Below are positions 1 to 10,848 of a stretch of 64,000 nt of DNA, one piece after another. Under the pieces are notes generated by a model that did not search any database, was not told the DNA's origin, and saw only the letters and a list, made by a program, of their open reading frames with translations. Position 1 is the first letter of the stretch. Each line of letters starts with the position of its first letter. This DNA is from Amia ocellicauda (taxonomy: Eukaryota > Chordata > Actinopteri > Amiiformes > Amiidae). The DNA lies in assembly GCF_036373705.1 (NCBI RefSeq), contig NC_089850.1:23776733-23840732 (forward strand), written 5' to 3'. The position numbers were made by a program, and so were the translations under genes.

Positions 1-669
1 TCTATTTAATCCCTCTCCTTCCCCGACGGAGGCAGCTAACTGCTGAGAGACCTGACAATCCCACGTTTGACTGCCCGGAGCAACCCGTTTTGTGGACATT
101 TGTGAGTGCTGGATTGTCTTGTTTCCCCTTTTTGTGTTTTTGTTTTGACCCAGTTGGAACCCCAATAAAGTCCGGACACTGCCGGAATCCAAGACTCTCT
201 CTCTCCCCGTCATTTGTGTCCGACTTTTACACGGTTGAAAATGTATTGGTCGTGGGTGGCGGGTTTTTGGGCTACTTCTAAACCTCACTGCGGCTGCCGC
301 ATTTCTGCTCCCTGGTGGCTTGTGCTGGGAGAGAAGGAAACAGCATGGATGGGGAGAGTGTGGGTGGGAGTGTGCGTGTATCTGAACAGAGTGCTTCATG
401 TATCTGCAGTGTGACTGTAGTAGGAGCGCAGCAGGCAATAGCGAACAACCCCCTGAACACGCGCTATGTGCACATCATGATGAGTGATGTGTTATGGTTT
501 GAGGGAACAACTAGCAGGCAGCACTAGTTTGATAGCTACATACTTTGCATCATTGCCTTATTACATTTGAGCTGCCTGGAGTAGAATCAGACACACAGGA
601 GGGGAACATAGAAACTCTCTGGCTAAATCCCAATGCTATTCATAAATTCACTACCCTGTTGCCAAATGC
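1..669. other. Unassigned AT/GC-mixed DNA, possible LTR tail
   Basis: I see no convincing gene here. An AATAAA signal near 164-169 is followed by a short GC-rich stretch ending near 240, a layout seen at the R/U5 end of LTRs, but no partner LTR, primer site or coding region is visible. The rest is unremarkable. The call as LTR debris is only a weak inference. Confidence 0.25.
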
Positions 670-3036
670 TAGCTAGAAACAAAACTAGAGGTCTTCCATA
701 TGGCATGGAATGACAGTATAATAAGATACAAGCAGGTCCTGTCCTCTACTAGATCTGCCTACTACTCCAATTTAATAGAGACACATAAGAATAACCCACG
801 TTTTCTTTTTAATATAATAGCGACACTTACTAACCAGCAGGTAAAGCCTTTAAAGGTTATCCCCCCCAATTTCACCTATAGTGACTTCATGGATCATTTC
901 AATAGCAAAGTTAACGGCATTAGAAAACAGATAGAACAGGAAACATACACAGATACTATAGCCGACACATGCAGTCCTTCACAGCCCCTGCCTACCTTGG
1001 ACTCGTTTAACGTAGTAAATCACCAGAAATTGGTCTCCTTAATTACTAACATGAAAACAACAACCTGCACACTAGACCCTATACCCACTAAACTGCAAAA
1101 ACAATCTCTGCCATTAATTATTCACAGAATACAAAATATTATTAATGTCTCTTTATCCTCAGGATCTGTTCCTGAATCGTTTAAAATAGCTGTAATTAAA
1201 CCACTTCTTAAGAAATCCAGAAATCCAGAAATTCGACCCAAACCAACTTAAACACTATCGACCTATCTCAAACCTTCCCTTCCTTTCTAAGGTTCTAGAG
1301 AAAGTATGTTGTAAGTCGCCCTGGATAAGGGCGTCTGCCAAGAAATAAAAATAATAATAATAATAAAATAAAGTAGTTGCAATCCAATTGCAAGCTTTTT
1401 TAATCGATAATCATCTTTATGAAAATCAGGCTTCCGTTCAGAAACGGCCCTGTTAAAAGTATTGAATGACGTGTTTCAGTCCTCTGACGTAGGGCACGCC
1501 AGTGTTATTATTTTATTAGACTTAAGTGCGGCTTTTGACACAATCGATCAAAAATCTTGATACACCGCTTAGAAAACCATATTGGCCTATCTCGCAATGT
1601 GCTGTCATGGTTTAAACCATATCTATCAAACAGACACCAATATGTACAGATTAAATAAACCACTCAAATTTAACTGAGGTTAAGTACAGAGTCCCACAGG
1701 GCTCAGTCCTCGGACCTATACTTTTTCATTGTACATGCTCCCTTTAGGTGATATCATTCGACGGCATAATATTAACTTTCACAGTTACGCACACGACACA
1801 CAATTATATCTGTCAGTAAATCCTAACAATATCATAGACCTAGAAAAACTAATCTGCTGTCTGTGTGAGATTAAAACATGGATGACAAAAAAAATCTTAT
1901 GCTTAATTCTGACAAAACAGAAGTCCTAATTTTAGGAGACAAAAATTGAACGGTTCATCATGCACTAACAAAACTGAATAATGATAACTTTAATTTCTCC
2001 CCTAAGGAGATGGCACAAAACCTGGGTGTCATCTGTGATCATAATCTGTCCTTTGAATCACACATTCAGAATGTGTCGAGATCTTCCTTCCTCCAGCTTA
2101 GAAACATTGCTAGACTAAGACAATTCCTCTTGTTACAGGACACTGAGAAATTGATACACGCATTTGTTACATCTAGATTGGATTACTGTAATGCCATTCT
2201 GTCAGGCAGCACAAACAGAGCTATTTCTGCACATCAGTTAGTCCAAAATGCTGCTGCAAGAATCCTAACAAAAACAAAAAACCTTTAAACCTTTAGCCTT
2301 TAAATTACGTCTGAAGACTCATCTGTTCAGTCTCTGTTTTTCTAGCCCATAGTGCCGCCAGTGTGCCATGGACATGCAATTGCACAACTGTCTTTGGAAA
2401 GGTCCTGCACTGCTTGACCAGTATCTGAGCACGACTGCCTTCTTGTCTTCCAGCAACAGCCCCCTCCGAGGGTCCAATGAGGCACCTCAACCCCCACCAT
2501 GGAAGTCTGATGAGGCACAACCCACCCCAGAGGCACCTCACCACGGAGGGTCAACGGGGCATCCACACCCAAGGTCTGACAGGCCATCGCAACCCAAAGT
2601 CTGTTGATGGTCCAACCCCCCCACCCCCGATGGCCAGCGAGAGGCCTCCTCCAGAGGGAAGACCACAGCTAGCAGCACCGATAAAGAACTTTCTGATCTC
2701 CTTGCTGCTGTAATAACTATACTGCCTGGAGGGGAGGCAACCATTAGGCCTAGGCCCTAAGCCGTGGACCCCCAGAGATTAATTTTCTCCTACATGCCAT
2801 CCATAGGAGGTTTTTGTTTTTCTCTCCTCTGTGCCTAAATGGTTTATTTACTTAAATGTTCACTCACTTTATTCTAGATCATGTAAAATATTTAAAGGTC
2901 TACATTTTATTTTATTGTATTTATGTATTTTATTTTGCTGTACGTTTGTTGTATGTTTACCAGTCTGTAAAGCGCTCTTTGGCTACCCTGCAAAGGGCGC
3001 TATACAAATAAAAATTGATTGATTGATTGATTGATG
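670..3036 (+). mobile_element. L2-like non-LTR retrotransposon (LINE), 5'-truncated and decayed
   Basis: Broken plus-strand reading frames at 700-1251, about 1380-1720, 1729-1929 and 2010-2288 carry in order the pieces of an L2/CR1-group reverse transcriptase. These include the pre-RT segment ending in a PLLKK-type block, an LDLSAAFDT-type motif region near 1515-1540 and a region with YADDTQLY-type spacing near 1785-1812, where the sequence reads YAHDTQLY, so the catalytic YADD is damaged. The 3' end near 2965-3010 has the AAGCGCT...GGGCGCTATACAAATAAA signature usual for these LINEs. It closes with a TTGA microsatellite tail at 3009-3036. Multiple stops and frameshifts make it dead. Family level (L2 versus a CR1 relative) is inferred from motifs only. 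Confidence 0.8.
1307..1369 (+). mobile_element. 63-bp SINE/LINE tail inserted in the LINE, with target duplication
   Basis: The LINE reading is interrupted by a short segment containing the GTAAGTCGCCCTGGATAAGG tail and an AAT-rich end. AAAGTA occurs directly before it (1301-1306) and directly after it (1370-1375). The LINE coding text resumes cleanly at the second copy. This is what an extremely 5'-truncated retroposition event should look like. Confidence 0.75.
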
Positions 3037-3678
3037 TGGATTCCAGCCTTTCATTTCCTTTCATTTGATTTTACAGATTTTGTCCATAATATGATTTTTA
3101 ACAAACAAACAGATTATGATAATAGATTATTTTAACATGAAATGTGTTCATTCACATTTTCATGTCTGACTTGATGATGAACTACATATTTATTATTGAA
3201 TAATGATGCTTCTTGCAGATAGAGGTTAGTTCAAGGAATACGCTTAAAACTGCAAAACTGTGTTGTTTAGGAATGACTCCAGATTTATTCTGTAATTTGG
3301 CGTTCTGACAACCAACCCTTTCAATGCAGACTTTATTTAAAATAGATAAACACTACAGTGCTACTGAATGTTTTTATTTGTATAGAATCAGTTCAAAATA
3401 AGATTAGAAATAATAATTGTGAATTATTAAAATATGTGAATTACCCCTCTCATTGTGTTCTAATAAAATGAAGTATATACTACTTTAGTGGTAAAAATGA
3501 ACTTACTCTGCGCACTACATTAATGTAAACACATCACCAATTTGAACATATTACACAGATTCCTTGTCAATCCTGATAAAAAAAAGTCCACAGATATACT
3601 GCAAGCAAATACTTACATAAATAGTTTTTAATCTATTTCTATGGGTAACACTGCAGCCATATATGCAGAATAAATATA
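3037..3678. other. AT-rich spacer downstream of TAAR A
   Basis: No reading frame, structured repeat or RNA gene is apparent. It should contain the 3' untranslated region of the minus-strand receptor gene; the exact poly(A) site cannot be fixed from the sequence. Confidence 0.4.
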
Positions 3679-4710
3679 TTATTCTGTGTACAGTTTAATT
3701 CTAGAGGAATTAGGATAAAATATTTTTAAAGTAACAATGAGCTTCAGTGCTTTTCGAAACCATGGATAGAAAAAAGCATAAATCAGTGGATTAAATGTAG
3801 AATTAATGTAACCAAACCATATAAAAACATCAAAAATGGCTGCTGGAGTCACAAAATTTAAATAGACATCAATCATTGTATCTGTGAAGTAAGGGACCCA
3901 GCAAACTAGAAAGACACCCATTACTATTCCTAGCGTTTTAGCAGCTTTTTGTTCTTTGTTTCGCTGTGCTCTTCTTCTGTTGTCTTCAAGTGAAAATGTT
4001 CTGTCTTCCATAGTTTGTATAAGTCTTGCTTGCTTTCTAGCAACAGTGTAAATTCGTTTATATATCCCAATCATGCCAAAACAGGGAATAAAAAAAGTAA
4101 CTGCATCCAGTAATGCCCACAGCTTATTAAAAATAAGTAAACAGCCACCCTCACATGATAATACTGCAACCAATTCTTCTAGACCTCGGTCATTGGATTT
4201 GGTGTAAATCACTCCAAAGCTATATATTGCTGGCAATACCCACCCAAGAGTTATACAAATCCAGGCTACTCTGATATTGATTTTGTTTGCATAACGAAGA
4301 GGCTCACACACTGCATAGTAGCGATCAATAGCAATAAGACACAAGTGAAAAATTGAAGTAGTGCAAAGCAAAATGTCAACAGATGTATGAAGTTTGCAGA
4401 AGAATGATCCCATATACCAACAAGTTTCAACCATTCTGATCATGCTTAATGGAAGAACAAAAAGCCCAAGGAGGAAATCAGCAATTGCTAGAGAAAGAAC
4501 CAACAGATTATTTGGTGAATGAAGCTGCTTGAAATGAGAGATAGAAATAATCACAACCAGATTGCCAGCAATTGTTGTAAACACTGATGGAACAAACAAA
4601 AAATACAAAGCTGCTCTTTCACCAACCGATCTGGACAGTTTAATGCAGGATTTGGTAACATTTTCATAGCAGTACTCTACTGAGTCCATCTGAATGAAGG
4701 ATGAATTCAT
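3679..4710 (-). CDS. Trace amine-associated receptor, diamine-type residues (TAAR A)
   Basis: Intact single-exon 343-residue rhodopsin-class GPCR, the usual TAAR length, starting at an ATG. Seven hydrophobic segments are visible. Family marks are the FKQLHSPNNLLVLSLAIADF block in TM2, DRYYAVCEPL after TM3 (DRY at residues 129-131), KAAKTLGIVMGVF in TM6 and NPLIYAFFYPWFRKALK in TM7, which is the TAAR signature. Cys105 (3.25) sets Asp112 as 3.32, the amine-binding aspartate. A second Asp at 202 lies seven residues before the TM5 proline (5.43 by that count), as in diamine-responsive TAARs. N-glycosylation sequons are at N2 and N17. The product is expected in the plasma membrane of olfactory neurons, coupling through Golf; ligand is inferred. 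Very close to TAAR C at 32543 but in opposite orientation. Confidence 0.96.
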   Translation of the reverse strand: MNSSFIQMDSVEYCYENVTKSCIKLSRSVGERAALYFLFVPSVFTTIAGNLVVIISISHFKQLHSPNNLLVLSLAIADFLLGLFVLPLSMIRMVETCWYMGSFFCKLHTSVDILLCTTSIFHLCLIAIDRYYAVCEPLRYANKINIRVAWICITLGWVLPAIYSFGVIYTKSNDRGLEELVAVLSCEGGCLLIFNKLWALLDAVTFFIPCFGMIGIYKRIYTVARKQARLIQTMEDRTFSLEDNRRRAQRNKEQKAAKTLGIVMGVFLVCWVPYFTDTMIDVYLNFVTPAAIFDVFIWFGYINSTFNPLIYAFFYPWFRKALKLIVTLKIFYPNSSRIKLYTE

Positions 4711-5954
4711 CTTTCTGAGGTTGAAAGCAAGGTGTTAATGAAACCAAAAGATGTGTGTTTCAGTCAGAAGAAAAAAAAATCCTCTGTTGGAAGAAAGAGG
4801 TTACAATTTAATACACTTACTATAATAAAATATCTGCTCAATTAAAAAAAAAAAATCTATTCATATATTAAAATATGAATGCCTGAAACATTGCTTCAGT
4901 CTTTACCTGAGGCTATTCATTCACAGGATATTTGAATTAATCAAAAGACACTCCAATTTAACTAGCCTAAAAATCATGCTTTTATTTTGTTTGATTTTTT
5001 ATCTACTCTTTTATTGCTCCCTGTAGTAAAATATAAACTGTAGAACAATACATTACCTAATATCACTTAATATATTCTTCATTTACAAAGACCTCTTTAC
5101 ACACGTCTTATTTTCTGTATTCCCTGTTTGTAAAGCAGACTTATATACAGTGTGAGAGCTTCCTGGAGTTCAGTGACACTTGGATATCTTGATGGATAAC
5201 GAAATGTGATTGGTTATGAAAAGAAGTTGTACTTATCATATAATTTGAATTTCTTACTGACAGACCATAAAGGAGCAATGGGTTGGTGGGGATTGGTGTA
5301 TGTGATGTGGCATGAGTTTGGTACCCACTAGTTTATGCTAAAGGACAATATGACATGCAGCATGAAAGTAATTCAGGAATGCCTCAATATGGAATGTTCT
5401 TCAATTTCAGTGTTGCCTATTTAATGGCATCGTGTGACAAATGACGAGTCAATAAAAGCTTTAGTAGCATACTGTATGGGATTTAACAGTATCTCAGAGA
5501 ACAACATTTATGTGAAATGCTTTATTGTGTAGTTTGTATAATTGATAAGAATAATTTATCATTTTTTATAAAACATGAAGAATATTATTTTTAATTCATA
5601 AATATAAAAAAGAGATAAGCTAAAATGCCTCTAAAATAAGCACAGTCAAAAAATACTACAAGGCAAGCTTTATTTACCATTAATAATTCAGTTCAATTAC
5701 AAGTCACACAAATGTACTGCAATCAAAACTAACATGGTGCATAACTAACATTGGCACCACACACACACAAAAATCACAAGAAAGTCCAGCGAGCATAAAA
5801 AGCTATATTTAATATTTAATTATATTAGTATGTACATGTTATAAAGTTAAAAAACAAAACATAACATTCACAAGTTGAATTTGCTGCCATCACAGTCTGT
5901 TGAAAGAGACTGTTATGATGGGACATTAAAAACGATTGGTATGTATTACTATGA
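4711..5954. other. Upstream region of TAAR A, AT-rich, no gene
   Basis: The first 50 bases upstream of the ATG (4711-4760, read on the minus strand) resemble the 5' flank of TAAR C, so some 5' UTR or promoter homology is kept. The remainder is AT-rich with no supported gene. Confidence 0.4.
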
Positions 5955-6110
5955 CTATTATTACTATTAGGGGGCCAAGCTACTTTGTTGCTGGAACCTT
6001 ATTGTAATTGTTAGGATTATTATTAGGGGGCCAAGCAACAAAGTTGCTGGAACCCTATTGTAATTGTTAGGATTATTATTATTATTAGGCTTCCAAGCAC
6101 AAAGTACCTA
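5955..6110. repeat. Short tandem hairpin repeat (GGGGGCCAAGC units)
   Basis: Three degenerate copies, about 56-62 bases apart, begin near 5969, 6025 and 6087 with AGG..CCAAGC and are separated by ATTGTAATTGTTAGGATTATT. The second copy contains CAAGCAACAAAGTTGCTGG, which can fold on itself. This is a dispersed fish-type repeat of unknown class. Confidence 0.6.
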
Positions 6111-6179
6111 CAAATACAGTGAAAACTACACGCATTGGTCACATGTTGCTGCCAACATATTGCATTTAGCAGCAAAATT

Positions 6180-6300
6180 GTGAAATGCTACTTCATACTT
6201 ATGCATAACTTATGCCCCACTATTACACTTTTTCATTAGAAGTTGCTCGGTCTCACGCTTTGTTCACGATGTTGCGTTCTCTGATTCAACCTATGGTGCC
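6180..6300 (+). repeat. Direct repeat, copy 1 (partner at 7005-7128)
   Basis: About 100 bases, including CTTATGCCCCACTATTAC and GATGTTGCGTTCTCTGATTC, recur in the same orientation about 830 bases downstream with scattered substitutions. Confidence 0.65.
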
Positions 6301-6671
6301 TTCTACTCCATGCCACTTATACCCACTGTGACACAAATGTGCATGCATAACACTAGTACAGAGTACTATCAAGGTTGTTAAAGGTTGCCCCAGTGAAAAA
6401 TGTGGGTGCTGTGGGCCAATGAAAAAAAACCTATGCGTGGCGTAAGACACATTACGCATTTCCTACACACTGGAATACAGCACATAAATGTAACTCTGCA
6501 CATATCTTTATGCCTATGCCTTGTGGGGTACATAGTTAAGCCACCAAATTGCATTTAACATGTGTCCACGTGTGAATATGAAAACGATTACTGCTCCGGA
6601 ACTCTAAAGCTCAGTGCCCTTGAAACCAGTGGTGATTCTAGAATATGTAGGGGCCCTATGCAAACATATTT

Positions 6672-6780
6672 TCTGATGGTGTTTTCTCCAGTGAGGGGGG
6701 GAGGACGGTGTTCTGATGGTGTTTTCTCCAGTGAGTGCGGGGGGGGGGGTGTTACGGTGTTTTCTCCACAATTGTCTGGG
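6672..6780 (+). repeat. Tandem duplication with G-runs
   Basis: The phrase CTGATGGTGTTTTCTCCAGT occurs twice about 43 bases apart, each followed by a run of G (second run nine to ten long), and a third partial copy follows. Open frames across this area are low-complexity accidents. Confidence 0.6.
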
Positions 6781-7004
6781 TTGCCTACCGCCTTGCGACG
6801 CCCCTGCCTGAAACTTTGCATATCTTACATAGACACTGGAATCTATCACATCTGCAAGAGGCAAGTGACTGTGTGCAAAAACATGGCAGCCACAAGAAAA
6901 TGACACAAAACCCAGCTGCTGTACACCAACCAAAATGACAGCTTCACATGTCGGCCACATCATGACATTCCTTATGTAGATCTTCGTCTCCAAAACCAAC
7001 TGAC

Positions 7005-7128
7005 ACATGCATATGCCACTTCATAATCATGCATACCTTATGCCCCACTATTACGCTTGTTCATCAGAACTTGCTTGGTCGCACGCTTTGTCCACCATGT
7101 TGCGTTCTCTGATTCAATCTATGGTGTG
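7005..7128 (+). repeat. Direct repeat, copy 2 (partner at 6180-6300)
   Basis: Second copy of the dispersed unit described at 6180; similarity ends just after TCTGATTCAATCTATGGTG. Confidence 0.65.
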
Positions 7129-7179
7129 TGGTGGGAAAAAAGTTTTTGTAAGGATTTTTATATAACATATTCATATACT

Positions 7180-7936
7180 AACTGTTGGGGATAATTGAAT
7201 TTGGTGAGCATACTGATTATTTAACCTACTGTAACCATGTAACTCATTGTATTGTATTCTTATTGTAGGATTAGCCTTTAACAGAAGTTGCAGACTTAAC
7301 ATTGTTAAAATATCTCACTGGAGGAAATGTTGCTGTGGCAAGGGGGGCTGAAATTTGTCATTGTTGCAGAAATAATATCATAAATAACATACTCGCGCAT
7401 AACTATTTCTGTGAAGGTCTAGACAATTGAACTCATGGCCTTCTTGACTCTATCTTGGAAATGTCAAACCGCAAAATATATTTAGATTATATTTTGAGGA
7501 ACAGCTCAGAGCTAATAATATAAACAATATACATGCTGCTCTTCAGACAAACCAGAAATGAGATCTGTAATCCCATGTCATCTACTACTAGGCAAACCGT
7601 GCAGCTGTGTCAACTGAAACTCTTGAGTGTGTTATGAATGTTATGACTTATGAGATCGAACACATTTCATGTCTGCCTAGCTACTAGATCTGTAATATGT
7701 TTGTAATATCTGTATGTACCTGCCCCGGAACTCTTGACAATCAGATTTCTGACATGTATAAAAGTGTGTGTTGTTGCAAAAATAAACTGAAGACAAACGA
7801 TCTGGCATTGTGTCGGTGACTTTACTTCCCGGGCTCGTAATGCACTGAAGGGTTCCTACTGTTGCTGTGATAAACTTGGGAAGCGATCCACATGTACCTG
7901 AAGGGTTTTGACTGGCAGTCAAGTTGTACCTTAACA
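7180..7936 (+). mobile_element. Candidate solo LTR
   Basis: The stretch starts TGTTGGGG and can be closed at CCTTAACA, giving TG...CA ends. Near the 3' end a TATAAAA box (about 7757) is followed within 30 bases by AATAAA (about 7781) and then a GC-richer U5-like tail. This order is typical of retroviral-type LTRs. I see no clear target duplication and no internal coding region, so the call is tentative. Confidence 0.3.
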
Positions 7937-8837
7937 GTTTCGGAGTTGGGAGTTCTTATCAGAATTTATTATGTGCACTGGAGGAACAGCACAACACAGA
8001 ACTCAAAGGATTTTAAGCTAGGATGACACTGTTCCCCAAACGTTTTAAGATAGAACAAAGCTTTTATACCCCCTCTGGGACATACCCTCAAGGGGCCTTA
8101 ACATATAACTTATTATTACTGTCTGAATGGTCATTTCCAATAACTATCAGTGATTTCATTGCCATTCTAAACTAAGCCTTTCCATCTCATCAATATTATA
8201 ATCAATACTCATGAATAATGATCATTAATCTCTGAATTGCCAGTTCAATTGGAAGGTAATTTGCAGATAATACATTGCAAGAAAGGAATGCTGATAACCA
8301 AGTTAGGAGTAACAGCACACCAAGGACAAAGACAGGATAGGATTTCTATATTTTCCCCCCACATTCCCTCCTTTTGTCACAAAGTGGCAACTATTCCCTA
8401 TTTCCCATTTTACCCAGTGTGTACATGGCTACTGTTGATCCCTGCAACCATCAACATCGGGAAATAGGTTGACAGGAAAAATCAATTACAGATTATCACT
8501 ATCAGCATCATATAAAAGTTCCTTTAAAAAAACTTCTTCAATAGGGTTATTGGGATCATGCATACAAATGGCAGCAGTTGCTGTAATACATAAATGCTTT
8601 AAAGAGAACCTCTGGCCCCCAGCAGCTCATGGTAGGAGGGGACCCGGCCCGGCCCGACCCCACCCCCTCCACCACCCGAGCCCTGCCCCTGAAGTGTTCC
8701 AGCAGCCTCTGGCCCACCCTTACACCCCCCAGCTACTCTCAAATTAGCGACTCTGCACCCAAGACTCTTGGGTACTCCAAATTATATCAGTTGGCTACTC
8801 CCTGCAATTTCAGACACGTCCACCCCCCTTCTGGGGC
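7937..8837. other. Repeat-derived spacer, no gene
   Basis: The sequence contains a GC-rich patch (8620-8750) whose composition differs from its neighbours and merges into the DIRS fragment that follows. No intact frame of note is present. Confidence 0.35.
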
Positions 8838-9185
8838 GTGGTGTGGACCCAAGTGAGGGACCCGTTGCAGTGTGCGGTGCTTTGCGTCAAAATCAACACT
8901 CTCCTGGAGAAGCGAGCAATCAGTGAAGTGCCCCCGACGTGGATGTACGATGGATTTTATTCCCCATATTTCCACCCCATCTTGGATTTGAGGCACCTGA
9001 ACCACCACCTCAAGGTGTTGCGCTTCAAGATGTTCAACCTGCGCTCTATGTCCCAGGCCATCAAGCCCGGTGACTGGTTCACCACGGTGGATCTGAAAGA
9101 TGCTTACTTTCACATCCTCATTGCGCAGGTGCACAGGAAGTTTCTCCATTTGACCCTCAGTGTGCCCCTGGGGGAGTATTTGTAG
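8838..9185 (+). pseudogene. DIRS-type reverse transcriptase fragment
   Basis: The translated segment carries the finger and palm start of a DIRS1-group reverse transcriptase: FYSPYF, PILDLRHLN, FKMFNLRSM and DWFTTVDLKDAYFHI, where the D of VDLKDAYF is the first catalytic aspartate. It stops before the YxDD motif, so it cannot act. The same motifs occur in the larger DIRS remnant at 31573-32343 on the other strand. It is a truncated retrotransposon piece and not a host gene. Confidence 0.8.
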
Positions 9186-9425
9186 AAGCATATTGTTATT
9201 ACTTTGTATTCTGGGGTTTTCTTCTATTGACAACTTTTCTATGATTTAACCCATAGTGTACCTTACCTTTGCCAATATCAACATGAAAAGTCATTTTTGA
9301 ATACACTTTCTTTAAAATAACCTCATATCAAACATAAAAGTGGAATGACATGGAATGACAGGCCTGGAATATTGAAAATGCACTGAAAACATAGCACAAA
9401 TAGGTTTGACTGCATATATATATAT

Positions 9426-9470
9426 ACACAGCTCTGGAAAAAATTAAGAGACCACTCCAAGTTCAGAAAT
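9426..9470 (+). repeat. Fragment of the CAGCTCTGG MITE
   Basis: CAGCTCTGGAAAAAATTAAG and the following GAGACCACT match one arm of the complete short element at 33598-33679. The second arm is absent here. Confidence 0.65.
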
Positions 9471-10449
9471 CATGTATATATTGTATTGACCTGACCAAAG
9501 CAGGGGAACTGTTTTTGTTCTGTTCATGTTTATGTGTATTTAAAGGCAGACCCACGCTTGGGGAGGGCGGGGGATTGTATATAGTTACCCAAATAGTTCA
9601 CCTTTTAACAGGGGCTAGGTTGCACTCGGTCAGGTTAGGTTGACAGGTAGACTGTGTGAGCATAGCGATTGGTGAGTGTGTGCCGGGGGGCGTGTCTGGC
9701 GGGGAATTGAGAGCAGGGGATCGTGTCTGATGATTGAATTGTCGCGCAGCAGCGAGAGTGAGTGGATGCTGTGTGCGAGTGAGAGAGTGTTAGAGAGCAC
9801 AATCAGTGAGACAGAGAGGGGTATTTGTGTTATTTTGGCATGGGTCCCAGCCAATAGGGATCCCTAGTCTGTGTTCCAAAGGGAAATAAACTCCTGATGT
9901 TGCTTTGAACAGTTGTCTGCAGTCCGTCATTAAAATAAATAAAAAAGACCCCCATTCGCTACAATATTATATGTATATATTCTGTCATCTATGTTTATGT
10001 ACACTGCAAGTTCAACCTTGTCTGAAAAAATAAACTGTGTAAATGGGCAACTGTATGTAAAATAATGCAATATCTTGAAACAATTGTAAATCACCCTTAA
10101 TAAAGTGTCTGCATAGAAATATTAATAATAAAGAATATTAATAAGCAATTAACAGCAATAAAGACATCAGCATAATGGTAGCACGTATAATCAATTCACA
10201 GTAATTAGCATTCAGTAAGTAATTTCTATTTAATTCCATTTTAATATTAAAGCAATAGGTTTTATGAAATCAAATATGAAGTATTGTGCATTTTTCTGCA
10301 GTAGATTTGAAAATAAATGAAAGAATCCAATGAGAAAGGGCATGTTTCTTTGTTGTCAATTCAGGATGTGGTATCATGGAGCTTGCCTTTCAACAAATCA
10401 TACAACGTCCAAAGTATTTCGTTTGTGAGACCTGCTTGTTAATCAATTT

Positions 10450-10451
<2 letters not shown>

Positions 10452-10491
<40 letters not shown>

Positions 10492-10506
10492 ACAATCCTA
10501 TTTATG

Positions 10507-10553
<47 letters not shown>
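10452..10553. repeat. (GT)n then (TTA)n microsatellites
   Basis: GT repeats at 10452-10488 are followed by TTA repeats at 10510-10553, which form the A-rich tail of the adjacent minus-strand SINE-like end. Confidence 0.95.
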
Positions 10554-10600
10554 TCTTGGCAGACGTCCTTATCCAGGGCGACTTACAACATAAGTGCAAA
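10551..10600 (-). repeat. SINE-type 3' tail
   Basis: Read on the minus strand this is TAAGTCGCCCTGGATAAGG followed by CGTCTGCCAAG and an AAT tail. The same tail occurs at 1311, 20416, 26217 and 51440. Confidence 0.7.
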
Positions 10601-10657
10601 ATGAAGTGCAAAAATACAGTTAAGTAAAGGCATTACAAATCAATTCACATAAAACCT

Positions 10658-10747
10658 ATCAATTCAAAATAATACATTTTACAACTTCCAATTTACACAG
10701 GCAAGTACAGTGTAAAATGGAAGTTGTAAAATGTATTATTTTGAATT
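10658..10747. repeat. Long perfect-like hairpin
   Basis: CAATTCAAAATAATACATTT and the following ACAACTTCC reappear inverted after a loop of about 15 bases. This gives arms of roughly 38 bases with one or two mismatches. No flanking gene explains it. Confidence 0.75.
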
Positions 10748-10848
10748 GCTATGTTTTAGTGTGTTTTCAGTAATCCAGGCCTGTCATTCCAAGAAAGCAG
10801 CTGTCATTCCATGCCATTCTACTTTTATTTCAAAGAAAGTGTATTCAG

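Larger units (their letters stand above)
9298..10848. repeat. Inverted-repeat unit with about 100-bp arms
   Basis: The left arm (9298-9396) and the right arm (10749-10848, inverted) share TGAATACACTTTCTTT, TGGAATGACA and GGAATGACAGGCCTGGA plus flanking text. The inside is a composite of other repeats, so this may be an old foldback transposon. No transposase is visible. Confidence 0.6.
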
